Origin: Brachynemurus nebulosus
Lineage: Eukaryota > Arthropoda > Insecta > Neuroptera > Myrmeleontidae
Assembly: GCA_035578155.1 (NCBI GenBank)
Contig: JAPWDM010000022.1
Span: 4,837,076-4,901,075 of the forward strand
Reading direction: 5' to 3'
DNA: 64,000 nt
Shown: in pieces, positions 35,712 through 44,707 of the stretch
How positions within the stretch are numbered: the stretch's first letter is position 1
How the letters are laid out: every line of letters begins with the position of its first letter
Program-made: the position numbers and the translations under genes
Notes under the pieces: model-generated
What the model saw: the letters and a program-made list of their open reading frames with translations, nothing else
Database searches by the model: none
What the model was told of the DNA's origin: nothing

Positions 35712-36088
35712 GCGAGCTACACGATCGACCATTAACTGATCACGGCATTTATCATTTTGGAAACAGATATTTGTCCAGTTTTCAAGGCGTGTTCATGAGA
35801 GATGATTTACCGAAACGTCCAAGGCGAATGGATTGTGGAGTCGTCAATTTGGATAATTCATCGGGAGCAGGGAGCCATTGGGTAGCGTACGCCAAAGATA
35901 ACAAGAACGTCGAATATTTCGATAGTTATGGGAATTTACCACCACCTGCAGAAGTTGTGCAATATTTACATGGCAATAATATTAAATATAATTATAATAG
36001 ATATCAGAATTATGAACAATATAACTGTGGACATTTATGTCTAGAATTTTTATGTAATACAAATTATAATATAGCAAATCTGAGTTGA
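35699..36088 (+). CDS. Adenain-like cysteine maturation protease
   Basis: Open from about KPLSELHDRPLTDHG (35,699) to the stop at 36088, about 129 codons. There is no ATG at the front, and the frame overlaps the end of the hydrophobic frame, so it was probably made as part of a larger product or by frameshift. Seen: FQGVFMRDDLPKRP, DCGVVNLDNSSGAGSHWVAY, VEYFDSYGNLPPP, YNRYQNYEQYNCGHLCLEFL. Numbering from codon 35771, the likely catalytic set is His36, Asp51, Gln83 and Cys86 of CGHLC, as in adenovirus-type proteases (His-Asp/Glu-Cys). In Polinton-type elements this enzyme trims capsid proteins during maturation. All key residues are present, so the domain looks intact. Confidence 0.85.
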   Translation, partial: KKPLSELHDRPLTDHGIYHFGNRYLSSFQGVFMRDDLPKRPRRMDCGVVNLDNSSGAGSHWVAYAKDNKNVEYFDSYGNLPPPAEVVQYLHGNNIKYNYNRYQNYEQYNCGHLCLEFLCNTNYNIANLS

Positions 36089-37152
36089 CAAAAAGGGCAA
36101 TAAAATTTTACAAAACAGTTTTACACAGGAACGAAATATTTAGTGAATATAGTTAAACATCGTTTTTAAATTTCCTACGTGAGTACATGTTAGTAAGATA
36201 AAAACGTATGTACAAAATCACAATTTCGTACTTTCCCATATTTTTTTTTCATAACACTGAATGCGTAAACTCGAACATGAAACTTATATCAAATTTCAGT
36301 ATAGGTGAAATAATTGTAATATGCAGATAATTTATATAAGTAATAAATCTAATAGTAAAATTGAGTTGTTGGTATGAATGGATGTTGGATTTTTTTTTTT
36401 CTTTATATTGTGGTTTTCGATATGCTAATGTGATCGATTAGCAAAAATAAAATGGGGTATGTGTTTTCAGGAATTACATTGTTTTTAACTGCTCTAAAAT
36501 TACAGTCACTACGGTAACTGTTTGCTACGATTTTGTATTTTGATTTTCCAGTTCATATTAAAATATATTTCGATTTAAATGTGCTATTTATTCTGTCATA
36601 ATTCTACTTACGTTTAAGCTACATTTTTTAATTCAAATGTAAATATATAACCAAATATAGAAAAAAATGTATATTTAATTCTAACAAAATCAATTTTTGT
36701 TCCTGTTTTGTGTTTATTTTCAAATTTATGGTTAAATTTTAATTTATGCCACATAAGTGTCAAATGTATTGTACAAATTGTATGTATGTGTACAAATTTA
36801 TTTTATTAATTATTTCTTATTATTCTCCAAAAATTTGTTTTAAAAACTTGAAACATCAGTTTTTGAATGTATTTCATTTCTGTACGGTTTTTTTTTTTGT
36901 ATGTAAATTTTACTTTGGAAATTAGGTCAGCTAGACAAAGTTGAGTTTATCTGATTTGCCATATTCGTTGTCCTTTATAACAGCCAATCATAACTTTTAA
37001 AATTTTAAGGCCAGTCAACTTTCTTCTCGAAGTTGGTGGATCTTATTTTCAATAAATATTTTTTTTTAATTGAATAACTTTGTTTCATTTCTCATCTACA
37101 CTTTAAATATACCTGTGATATAGAATTTTCTCTCGTTCATATCTTAGACACC
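36089..37152. other. Noncoding centre of P3
   Basis: AT-rich and without any supported frame. It lies where the rest of the morphogenesis genes or the missing replication genes might be expected. AATAAA-type signals occur soon after the protease stop (for example near 36098). Confidence 0.5.
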
Positions 37153-37850
37153 ATGTCACTAACATTAACGTTAAGGGGTGACTCAGCTATATTAACGGCT
37201 GAATATTTTCCACCCATCCATTTACCGAGTGATTATTTGTGCAGGTTGGTCAATTTTGAAACATACAACGCAGTGCTAAATATCGACGAAACAAATAATT
37301 TATTTCATTACGGTGATGATGAATTGAAATGCATCGAGATACCTGTCGGCAATTATGATCTGGAAGACTTGGAGTTTCAAATAGAAGATAGGATACTAGA
37401 GAAGAGAAAACCGGGTGATAACCCTCAACTTATACTTCGTGCAAATTTAACACGCTGAAAAGTGAAATAAAATGTACGGAAACAATTCATTTCGATCAAG
37501 AACGAACAATTGGCTCACTACTTGGCTTCAGTAAGCGAAAACTTGCGGCTGGTCATTACCACTATTCGAATAAACCAACGAATGTCATGAAAGTGAATTT
37601 GATACAAATTGAAACTAACATTACAACGAACAGCTACCTGAAAAACGTTCCAGCACATAATATTTATTCGTTTTCGATTCAAGTGGAACCTGGGTATAAA
37701 ATAACCGAATCATCGAATACAGTTATTTATATGCCGGTAACCGTGAGACAGATAACATCTCTAGTTTTACGAATTGTAAATCAAGACGGTAATTTTGTGA
37801 ATTTTCGAGGCGAAGCGATAACAATAAAGTTGCATTTGAAACCGGCGTAA
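37153..37850 (+). pseudogene. Penton-like single jelly-roll capsid protein (P3 right)
   Basis: The ATG at 37153 starts MSLTLTLRGDSAILTAEYF, PPIHLPSDYLCRLVNFETYN, IDETNNLFHYGDDELKCIEI. A frame change near 37440 ends the first frame (101 codons). The second part, in another frame, carries IGSLLGFSKRKLAAGHYHYS, NVMKVNLIQIETNITTNSYL, VPAHNIYSFSIQVEPGYKI and ITIKLHLKPA to 37850. Same family as 33745-34374, and this copy keeps the true N-terminus. It is followed 3 bp later by the small basic gene, then the MCP, in the same direction. Confidence 0.82.
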
Positions 37851-37853
37851 AAA

Positions 37854-38004
37854 TGTCGGTATTTAAAGACGAAAATGTGGTGCGACCGATCTTGCCACCA
37901 AGGTGAACAGATCGGTGAGGAAGAAGCAACAACGACCGCCATTAACAAGAGAGAATAAACAATTTCTACGAGAACTGGTTTTCAAGCTGAAGAGAAAAAA
38001 ATGA
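37854..38004 (+). pseudogene. Small basic protein (P3 right)
   Basis: ATG at 37854 gives MSVFKDENVVRPI, then a frame break leads to an early TGA. The following text in another frame matches the Lys/Arg-rich tail of the left copy. The stop overlaps the MCP ATG (38001) as ATGA. Confidence 0.6.
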
Positions 38005-39221
38005 GCATCATTTTAAGCATCAATACTGAAATCGATTTCGATGAAAACATTTCAAACATTGAGAATCACCGCTATTCGCCCTTTCTAAATGCGTTTAGAA
38101 ACAACGACGAAATTCGAATCTGATGTCGAATCTGATCCTGCTGCCGCACGAAAGTTGTCTGTATGTGGAAGGACAATTGCTGAAGAGTGATAAAATAGTA
38201 TCGACTACAGCGGAATTATCCAGCAATTCATTGGCGTACCTGTTTGAAGAAATACGATATGAACTGAACGACGTGGAAATCACTCAATGCAAGTACGTTG
38301 GACCTTAATCAATTATTTGGCATTAATCAATTATTTGGCATTAAACGAAAATGAAAGCAAATTACTCGACAACGCCGGATGGTGAAACAATTAAAGTAAC
38401 GGAAAAAGGCTACTTCAATTTCTGTCTATCATTGGCGCGGATGTTTCGATTTCTTAACCATTACAAGAAAGTTATCATCTTAATAGATTTGAGCGTTACT
38501 TTATGGTATTCCATATTTGTAAATAATAAACAAATACTTTACTTTGCAAAATACCACGTTTATTTTTGAAACTGTGACAATATTGTTTCGAACCGTTAGT
38601 TCATTTTTAAACAGAAAGTTATCATCAATGGGAAATATCAATTTATTCTGACTCGGGCTCGGACGGATCATGATGCAGTTATATATCAACAACGGATGAC
38701 GTCAATTTCCATATACATAAAATTCAATGGATGGTTCCACACGTTACATTTGCAGATGAAGAGAAACTGAAGTTGTTGAAATATGTGGAAAATAGTCGAG
38801 ATATTACAATTGCTTTTCGATCATGGGATATGCATATACAACCAACGATTCCAACGGCCAGACAAAACATCTGGACGGTGAAAACATCGACTCAGCTGGA
38901 AAAACCGCGTTACATTTGGTTTTCAGTAATGATAAATATGCAGTAGCATATCATTTGTACTCGAAATTTCAACAAACATATTATGATTGTAAGAAGGCCG
39001 AACCGCTTTTAAGCAAAACGAAATTCAAGAATTACGCTCCAATCATATTCGTCGATTGTTCTCATCAAAACGAAACATTGAAAAATGGACCAGTGGATAT
39101 TCGAATTGAATTTAAAACTTTGAAGGAGGTGCCAGAGAATACATCAGCATTCTGTCTTCTACTACATGATCGTGTGGTTCAATATCATCCATTGACGAAT
39201 ATTGTCACAAAATATATATAA
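38001..39221 (+). pseudogene. Polinton-type major capsid protein (P3 right copy)
   Basis: Starts MSIILSINTEIDFDENI at 38001 (frame broken soon after), then SNLILLPHESCLYVEGQLLK, SNSLAYLFEEIRYELNDVEI, EKGYFNFCLSLARMFRFLNH. A 134-bp insertion at 38480-38613, flanked by a 13-bp duplication, interrupts the gene. Homology resumes as MVPHVTFADEEKLKLLKYVE, ITIAFRSWDMHIQPTIPTAR and, after a deletion that removes the PRYIIFALQ-type block's continuation, FSNDKYAVAYHLYSKFQQTY, IIFVDCSHQNETLKNGPVDI, CLLLHDRVVQYHPLTNIVTK, stop at 39221. Its breaks differ from those of the left copy, so the two arms decayed independently. Confidence 0.85.
38480..38613. mobile_element. 134-bp insertion with 13-bp target duplication in MCP
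   Basis: GAAAGTTATCATC occurs at 38467-38479 and again at 38614-38626. The intervening 134 bp is absent from the left-arm and P2 copies of the gene. No TIR was noticed. Too short and AT-rich to classify. Confidence 0.75.
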
Positions 39222-39255
39222 AAACACCGCAATCCGATTATAAATCAATCAGTTT
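39213..39255 (+). promoter_or_regulatory. TATA box and initiator between MCP and the Cys/His gene
   Basis: TATATATAAAAACACC (39213 onward) overlaps the MCP stop codon, and TCAGTTT lies at 39249-39255, 34 bp from TATAAAA. The ATG follows at 39274. The same pair, degraded, is present at the matching place in the left arm and in P2. Confidence 0.55.
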
Positions 39256-39273
39256 CGCTCTAGACAACGCACA

Positions 39274-39747
39274 ATGAAGACCGTCGCGACAATTGTTGAT
39301 TTCCAAGGGTTTCCAAATGCAACAAATGGGAAATTCTACATAAAGGAATTGGCTGTGTTGAAATTCGATTCTTCCGAAGAAAATTATGGTGAAGGTTATA
39401 TACTACAACACTATTTATTCAAATCACCAATACCGTTTTGTGGATTAAGTGAAAAAGATCAGCGCACAGCTCGTTGGTTCCGGAAAATTCATCATGGGCA
39501 TATTGAATACGAGGAACTACAATACATTTTAGGTAGTAACAATAACAAAGGTGAAGAAAAAGTGCGGTATTTGAAACGACTACTACCATCATCGCCCATT
39601 ATGAACCTTGAGGAAATAACAATTTGTCCCAAATTGAGAATCATAACATCAAAATACACTAGTCCTCGATGCGGCCATCATTCCGGAGCAGCTTGTGCCA
39701 TGGAAAATGTTATATCCATATACAAATATTATTGTAATAACATTTAA
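39274..39747 (+). CDS. Unidentified Cys/His protein downstream of MCP (P3 right, open)
   Basis: A 157-codon frame from ATG 39274, the only one of three copies open throughout. Motifs: ATIVDFQGFPNATNGKFYIK and ELAVLKFDSS at the start, FKSPIPFCGLSEKDQRTARW (residues about 50-70), GHIEYEELQYI, KGEEKVRYLKRLL, NLEEITICPKLRIIT and CGHHSGAACAMENVISIYKY near the C-terminus. It is shorter than the other copies by a few residues before GHIEYEEL. The acidic IVDFQGF start and the C-terminal His/Cys cluster recall nucleases of the RNase H fold, but I cannot assign a reaction. It always follows MCP with its own TATA-Inr, so it is a regular part of this element family. AATAAA lies within 100 bp downstream. 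Confidence 0.7.
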   Translation: MKTVATIVDFQGFPNATNGKFYIKELAVLKFDSSEENYGEGYILQHYLFKSPIPFCGLSEKDQRTARWFRKIHHGHIEYEELQYILGSNNNKGEEKVRYLKRLLPSSPIMNLEEITICPKLRIITSKYTSPRCGHHSGAACAMENVISIYKYYCNNI

Positions 39748-40039
39748 ATATTTTATTGTAAAATATTTCTTTTAAGTAAATTTATTAAAATAAAAAAAAT
39801 GTGTTTTATTTGGAGGAAAACCCGTATAAACCTCGTTTCAGATAAAAATATACAATCATATGATAAAATTCATTTTTGCATATGAGACAAAAATCTCCGT
39901 TATTAATATCAGTATACCTTCTAATGACGTCAGCTGACAATTTATACGAGTTTAAACCTGTTGTCAGATAAAAATATGTTAAAATTATGAATCAAGGTAC
40001 AGAGTTCGCGGTGGTTCAGGCGAGGAACGTCATCTTTTA

Positions 40040-40390
40040 ACTATCAAAAAAGAATAACGGCGCCATCTATTAGGGAAATTTTCAAACTTACGCACAGGGA
40101 TCGCTAGTATCCAGACTAGCAGCGACATCTAGTAGTGAAAACTTGGAATTTACAGAGCTCAAAGGTGGCTACGCCATCTGTTGACAATTTCTCAGACTTA
40201 CGCACAGGGTTTGCTAGTATCCAGACTGCGAGCGCCATCTAGTAGTGAATTTACAGGGCTCGAAGGTGGCTGCGCCATCTATTAACAATTTTTCAAACAT
40301 ACGCACAGAGATCGCTAGTATTCAGACTAACAGCGACATCTAGTAGTGAATTTACAGGGCTCGGAAATGGCTGCACCATCAATTAGGGAA
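40040..40390. repeat. P3 right subterminal repeats with GCGCCATCTA-like motifs
   Basis: Eight motif copies, for example GGCGCCATCTATTAGGG near 40060, AGCGACATCTAGTAGTG near 40120 and AGCGCCATCTAGTAGTG near 40230, mirror the left array. Spacing phrases GGGATCGCTAGTATCC and GGGCTCGAAGGTGGCTGC separate them. Confidence 0.8.
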
Positions 40391-40404
40391 ATTTTGAATG
40401 CTTA

Positions 40405-40490
40405 GTTTCAGTTAGGTTAGGAAAGATTTTGTTAGGTTAGGTTAGGTTAGGTTAGACAAAATTTCAATAGATGTCGTTAGGTTTGAGATC
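40405..40490. repeat. TTAGG-like tract at the P3 right end
   Basis: GTTAGGTTAGG runs (about 40412-40456) end in GACAAAATTTCAATAGATG. The same GACAAAATTTC link follows the TTAGG-like tract at 8335-8400. Confidence 0.85.
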
Positions 40491-40539
40491 AAATATTGCT
40501 CCACCTACCGCCGGAAGCTTCTAGAACCGCTCCGGTAGT

Positions 40540-40595
40540 TTTGCCTTCATCCGAGGTCGCTCAAAGAATCGGATGGAGGGATGGAGTGTCTAGAA
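40540..40595. repeat. P3 right terminal stem-loop
   Basis: CTTCATCCGA and TCGGATGGAG pair over 10 bp (one mismatch) around GGTCGCTCAAAGAA; GGAGGGATGGAGTGTCTAGA follows. Confidence 0.8.
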
Positions 40596-40615
40596 TGCCC
40601 CATAAGTAACTACTA

Positions 40616-40926
40616 ACTATGTTTTCTTCACAAGAAAAATCGACAAACTCTGGCTAAAATGGCTTTTTTTGGCAAAATGTACTCTTTTTAATTAGAATAT
40701 CGAGTTTTTTTTAGACATCATGAGCGCATTTTTCTAGTATTTTAATTAATGTATTTTCATATCTGTTGACGTCTAAAAAACAACATATAAAAAATTCATA
40801 ATGTTAAAAAACTGTGCTCAGGATGTCTAAAAAGAACTCGATATTATAGTCAAAAAGGGTACATTTTGCCAAAAAAAGAACCATTTTAACCACAGTTTGT
40901 CGATACTTTTACCAAGAAAACGTAGT
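40616..40926. mobile_element. 311-bp MITE-like palindrome, right arm only
   Basis: The ends ACTATGTTTTCTT and AAGAAAACGTAGT are inverted copies, and the two halves pair over most of their length (TGTACTCTTTTTAATTAGAA / TATAGTCAAAAAGGGTACA; CATCATGAGCGC / GTGCTCAGGATG). The matching point in the left arm (about 30,990) is uninterrupted, so this inserted after the arms were duplicated. Confidence 0.8.
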
Positions 40927-41062
40927 CACTTTAAATTGTTGTAGCGTTAAGTTAGTGTCCTGTATTTTTCTAAAATAATGAGAAACATAAAAAAATATAG
41001 TTAAATTGTTTGTCATATTATGGGATCAGTTTTCTTAACTTATCGATACCCCTCCTTTGTGC

Positions 41063-42184
41063 GAAAATATTGTATAAATCGTTTTCCTTAGATCCCGAAA
41101 TGACTAGCTCTCACTTTTTTGACCTTTAATATTTGCATCGACACATTTTTTGAATGAGTAAAACCAGTCTATCACGTGTCTACTTAAAAATTTATAATTG
41201 TCTTTGCTTATACATTGTACATACTATACAGAGTTCTAATATTAAATATCACTAACAACTTGTAGGTATCGCCGATTTAAAAGATGTGGATGTCAAAACT
41301 GTTATTATATTTATTACTAGATAGATTGCTGTATAGTATATGTAAACAATATTTCGTCAATTTTTAAAGTTTTAGGCCACAATTAAAGCCGTAATTTCAC
41401 CCCTTAAAATTTAAAAATACAAATGTACATGCAAAAAATAATGTAATATTTATTGCTGAACTCTGTATAATACTCGTATAATTATAATAAATGAAATTCC
41501 GTAAGTTTTTAAGTAGGCGCGTAAAGAGATGGTTTGACCTCTTAAAAATGTGTATAAATAAAATTTTATCAATTTTTAAATTCTTGAATTCCAACTTTGA
41601 GGGGGTGTTTCACCCCTTAAAATGATTTTTTTAGCAGCAACAGATATTTTTTTTATCTTACTGAGTAGTCACCCTCTACGTACTAGCGAAGTTCCGGAAT
41701 TTTTTGAATTTTCGGCTTCTAGTAACTTCCTTCAGTCCTTTCAGTCAAACCAATCAAAAAATTGTATTCTAACTGTAGCTTTATTCAACTGTATGATAGG
41801 ATCTATCTAGTGAATTATAATATATATAAATACATATAAAATGCTTAATCCGTAGACAAATATGTTTGAATACTAAACAATATTTATATTGTTAGTATTA
41901 ATTATTAAAAGCATATTTAATATATTTTATTCCTCTAAAAAAAAAAATGACATTACCGCTGGCTTCATACTTTATAATAATAATATGTATATATATAATC
42001 TGGAAAATAGAATGACAGTTAAAATAAAATACATAAATTAATATAAAATAAATATGAACAAATAAACAATAAATAATTTATAACTGATGTTGACTTTTAT
42101 TCATTTTTTATAAAATAACAAAAAATTATACATACGTCTGTCTATGGAACATTGTGATGATTTTTAATAAAGTTTATAAATAAC

Positions 42185-42185
<1 letters not shown>
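41063..42185. other. No gene recognised
   Basis: AT-rich spacer between P3 and P4. Frames at 41397-41594 (minus) and 41622-41810 (plus) lack recognisable motifs. ATGACATTACCGCT near 41948 recurs in the palindrome at 51278. Confidence 0.45.
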
Positions 42186-42268
<83 letters not shown>

Positions 42269-42269
42269 G

Positions 42270-42355
<86 letters not shown>
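42186..42355. repeat. (TA)n microsatellite with TATG interruptions
   Basis: About 170 bp of TA repeats, interrupted at 42261-42303 by TATATGTATA phrases. Confidence 0.95.
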
Positions 42356-42359
<4 letters not shown>

Positions 42360-43075
42360 TATATAGATACCTATTCGTTACAAAAGAGTTGATTAGTAGT
42401 AGTATGTAGTAAGAAACTAATTCGTAACAGCTGTTTTATTGTTTCATATGTTCAGTTGTACCCCAAAGATGATAAATTCACAAAGTGCTATTAAATTTAG
42501 GTGTAGGTTTTTACGAACGGCGTAAAGTTATCGAGCCTTACGTTTTTTAACTATAACTCAAAAACTATGCATTTTTCATAAATACACATGATATTTTTTT
42601 TGCAGAGAATTAAATTTGCTATCGAAGTGGCACTTTATGAACTCAAAAAACTTTTTTCTCAACAAAATATGTAAAAAAGCTCAACTTTTTCAATTTTTAT
42701 TTTTTTATTTTTTTATTTTTTGAGTAGTACTTTTTTCTGAGTGAATTTAGGTATAGAGATTGGTTCACAAAAGAGAAAGCTGACGTGATTCCGGTCAAAA
42801 TGTTAACCGATAAAAATATTTTCGATAAAAACCGACTGAGATACAGTCGTCCAAAGTTACCTACTTTTTCACAATTTTATTACTTTTGATTTTTATGCCA
42901 TGTTATTTGTAATTTTTACATGCAAAAATTATTTTTAATAGTACAAAAATTATTTCTACTTTATCAGAGGTAACGATAAAAGTATTTGCTAAAAATTTTG
43001 ATATTCATATGATATTAGGTATAAAAAAAAAAAAAAAAAGAAAAACAAGAAAAAAACTTATTGTATTAATTTATG

Positions 43076-43702
43076 TAGTATATTTATTTAGTTTAGAAAT
43101 GACGTCATTATCGTCTCTTTTCAAATTATGACTGGCTGTCCTTTAAAAAAATTATAGGAAAAATTAAGTTTATTTCCATTTTTTCTTTTCCTCATTCTTT
43201 TCAATTGTCAAATTATATAAGATTTCACTTACGGATTTGTGTATACTGGATGAAACTTAGAAAAAAGAAAACAGACCATTAAATTAGGTGTTATTAAATA
43301 ATTTTTACAAATAATTTTTTATTTGACCCACCAATATCAATTCATATTTTCATGATACCTAGGTAGTAACGTACCACAGTAAGGTATCATAAAAATATGA
43401 ATTGAAATGGTTGGATCAAATAAAAAATTATTGGTAAAGGTTATTTAATAATACCTAGTTTATTAATAATACCTAATTTAATGGTATGTTATCTAACTTC
43501 CATTCAGTATACACAAATCCGTAAGTGAAATCTTATATAATTTTGCAGTTGAAAAGAATGAGAAAAAGAAAAAATGGGAATAAATTTAATTTATGTGCTA
43601 TTTTAAGGATCAGTATCGTATAGTTTTTTTAAAGGACAGCTAGCGTCATAAATTGAAAAGAGATGATAATGACGTCATTTCTAAACTAAATAAATATACT
43701 AT
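43076..43702. mobile_element. Fold-back element, about 0.63 kb, in the left arm of P4 only
   Basis: The halves 43076-43380 and 43395-43702 pair throughout, for example TTTAGTTTAGAAATGACGTC (43088) with GACGTCATTTCTAAACTAAA (43671). The corresponding place in the right arm (near 49035, AGAACTATAAATTAG) is uninterrupted. Confidence 0.85.
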
Positions 43703-43735
43703 AGTTCTATTTTTTTTTTAAATTACATGTACCTA

Positions 43736-44272
43736 TTATATTTCTCCCATAATGTTTTCAAATTCAATATCAATATCTTCATCCACATCGTTTTGTACAT
43801 CTTCTTCTGAAATTTCTAGAACATCGGCATTTTCACAATTTAGACCCATACATTCTTTGTAGAACATGGAGCAGCTAATTCCTAATTTTCTACAGCTGCA
43901 ATTTCCGTGAAAACCCTTCACACACCCGCAAGCTATTTGCTCCAGTAAAGGCTGCGGTGCAGAAGGTATTGTTGTTTTAATTGGCACTAACCCATTTTTA
44001 AATTTTTTCCAACGCCACTCAAATGGATGTGAAATATTTCCTTCCCACTGTTGAATTTGGTGGTACGTCCTTAAACCGTGATATCTAGTGGCATGAGAAG
44101 TTGGGGGCAAATTGACTAGAGAAAATTTTGTGCTTTTTGATGATTTTTGAAAAAGTTGTAACCGAGAACTACTTACAATCTGATACAAAAGACCGACTTC
44201 CTGCAACGAGATAAAACCAAAAACGTTGTAGATCACAGAAATATGAGCTACCTGTCCGCATAGGTCAAACAA
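43736..44272 (-). pseudogene. C-terminal part of a Cys-rich, element-associated protein
   Basis: A 178-codon frame. From about residue 48 it reads FSLVNLPPTSHATRYHGLRT, QIQQWEGN, WRWKKFKNGLVPI, and ends in a CXC-like cluster CGCVKGFHGNCSCRKLGISC then CMGLNCEN and an acidic tail. This C-terminal layout (LPPTS..A..H..R.Y.Q.Q.W, W.W, then a CxC..C.CRK.G..C..C..C cluster) is common in long uncharacterised proteins found beside transposons in insects. The first residues look like the Penelope 3-prime flank read through, not part of the protein. One expected Cys (SMFYKEC) is Tyr here but Cys in the right-arm fragment. Function unknown. Confidence 0.55.
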
Positions 44273-44707
44273 TCAAAAATAAAAAACAAAAGTCAAAAAC
44301 ATCAAAAAATCAAATATAAAAAAAAATTTATAAAGCATCTTACATGTTTCGGCACGAGGCCATTTTCAAAGATTATGGCAAGAAATCAAAAAAATCATAA
44401 AAGGCAATTAATATCAAGATAAAAAACTTAAAAATAGGGTCAACGATTCAACCACATTCAAATGCAAGCACAACGATTCAAATACAACCACACAATGACC
44501 CAAAAGTCAAAATTATGAAATTCAGCATGATACAAAATCACAAAAAATTAAATCACTTAAGTTAAACTTTAAAAACCTTTTCAAATTTAAAAAATTTTGA
44601 AAAAACTAATTTTAAAAAATAGCCAACAATTATAATTAAAAAATAATTAACGATGTTATAAATTAGATATTATTAAACACAATAATTAACAATGAGTAGG
44701 TGGGTAA

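Larger units (their letters stand above)
30843..41062. mobile_element. P3: palindromic Polinton/adintovirus-like element, virion genes only
   Basis: Inverted arms of about 3.5 kb surround a 2.8-kb centre; the arms pair with a coordinate sum near 71,605 inside the coding part. Homology begins at ACGAAGAGGTATCGATAAG (30,847) and ends at CTTATCGATACCCC near 41,055. Genes run outward in the arms (penton-like, small basic, MCP, Cys/His protein). The centre has ATPase (minus) and PLA2-hydrophobic-protease (plus). All identifiable functions are capsid structure, packaging or maturation. No protein-primed DNA polymerase B or retroviral-type integrase is seen in any frame, although these define autonomous Polintons. 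No target-site duplication could be confirmed. All modules carry breaks in at least one copy. Confidence 0.75.
37180..41062. repeat. P3 right inverted arm
   Basis: Inverted counterpart of 30843-34374, lengthened by the insertions at 38480-38613 and 40616-40926. Confidence 0.88.

Noticed and set aside
30843..41062. Polymerase B or integrase hidden in the Polinton-like element
   Set aside because: No palm-domain, exonuclease or DDE motif text could be read in any frame of the arms or the centre.
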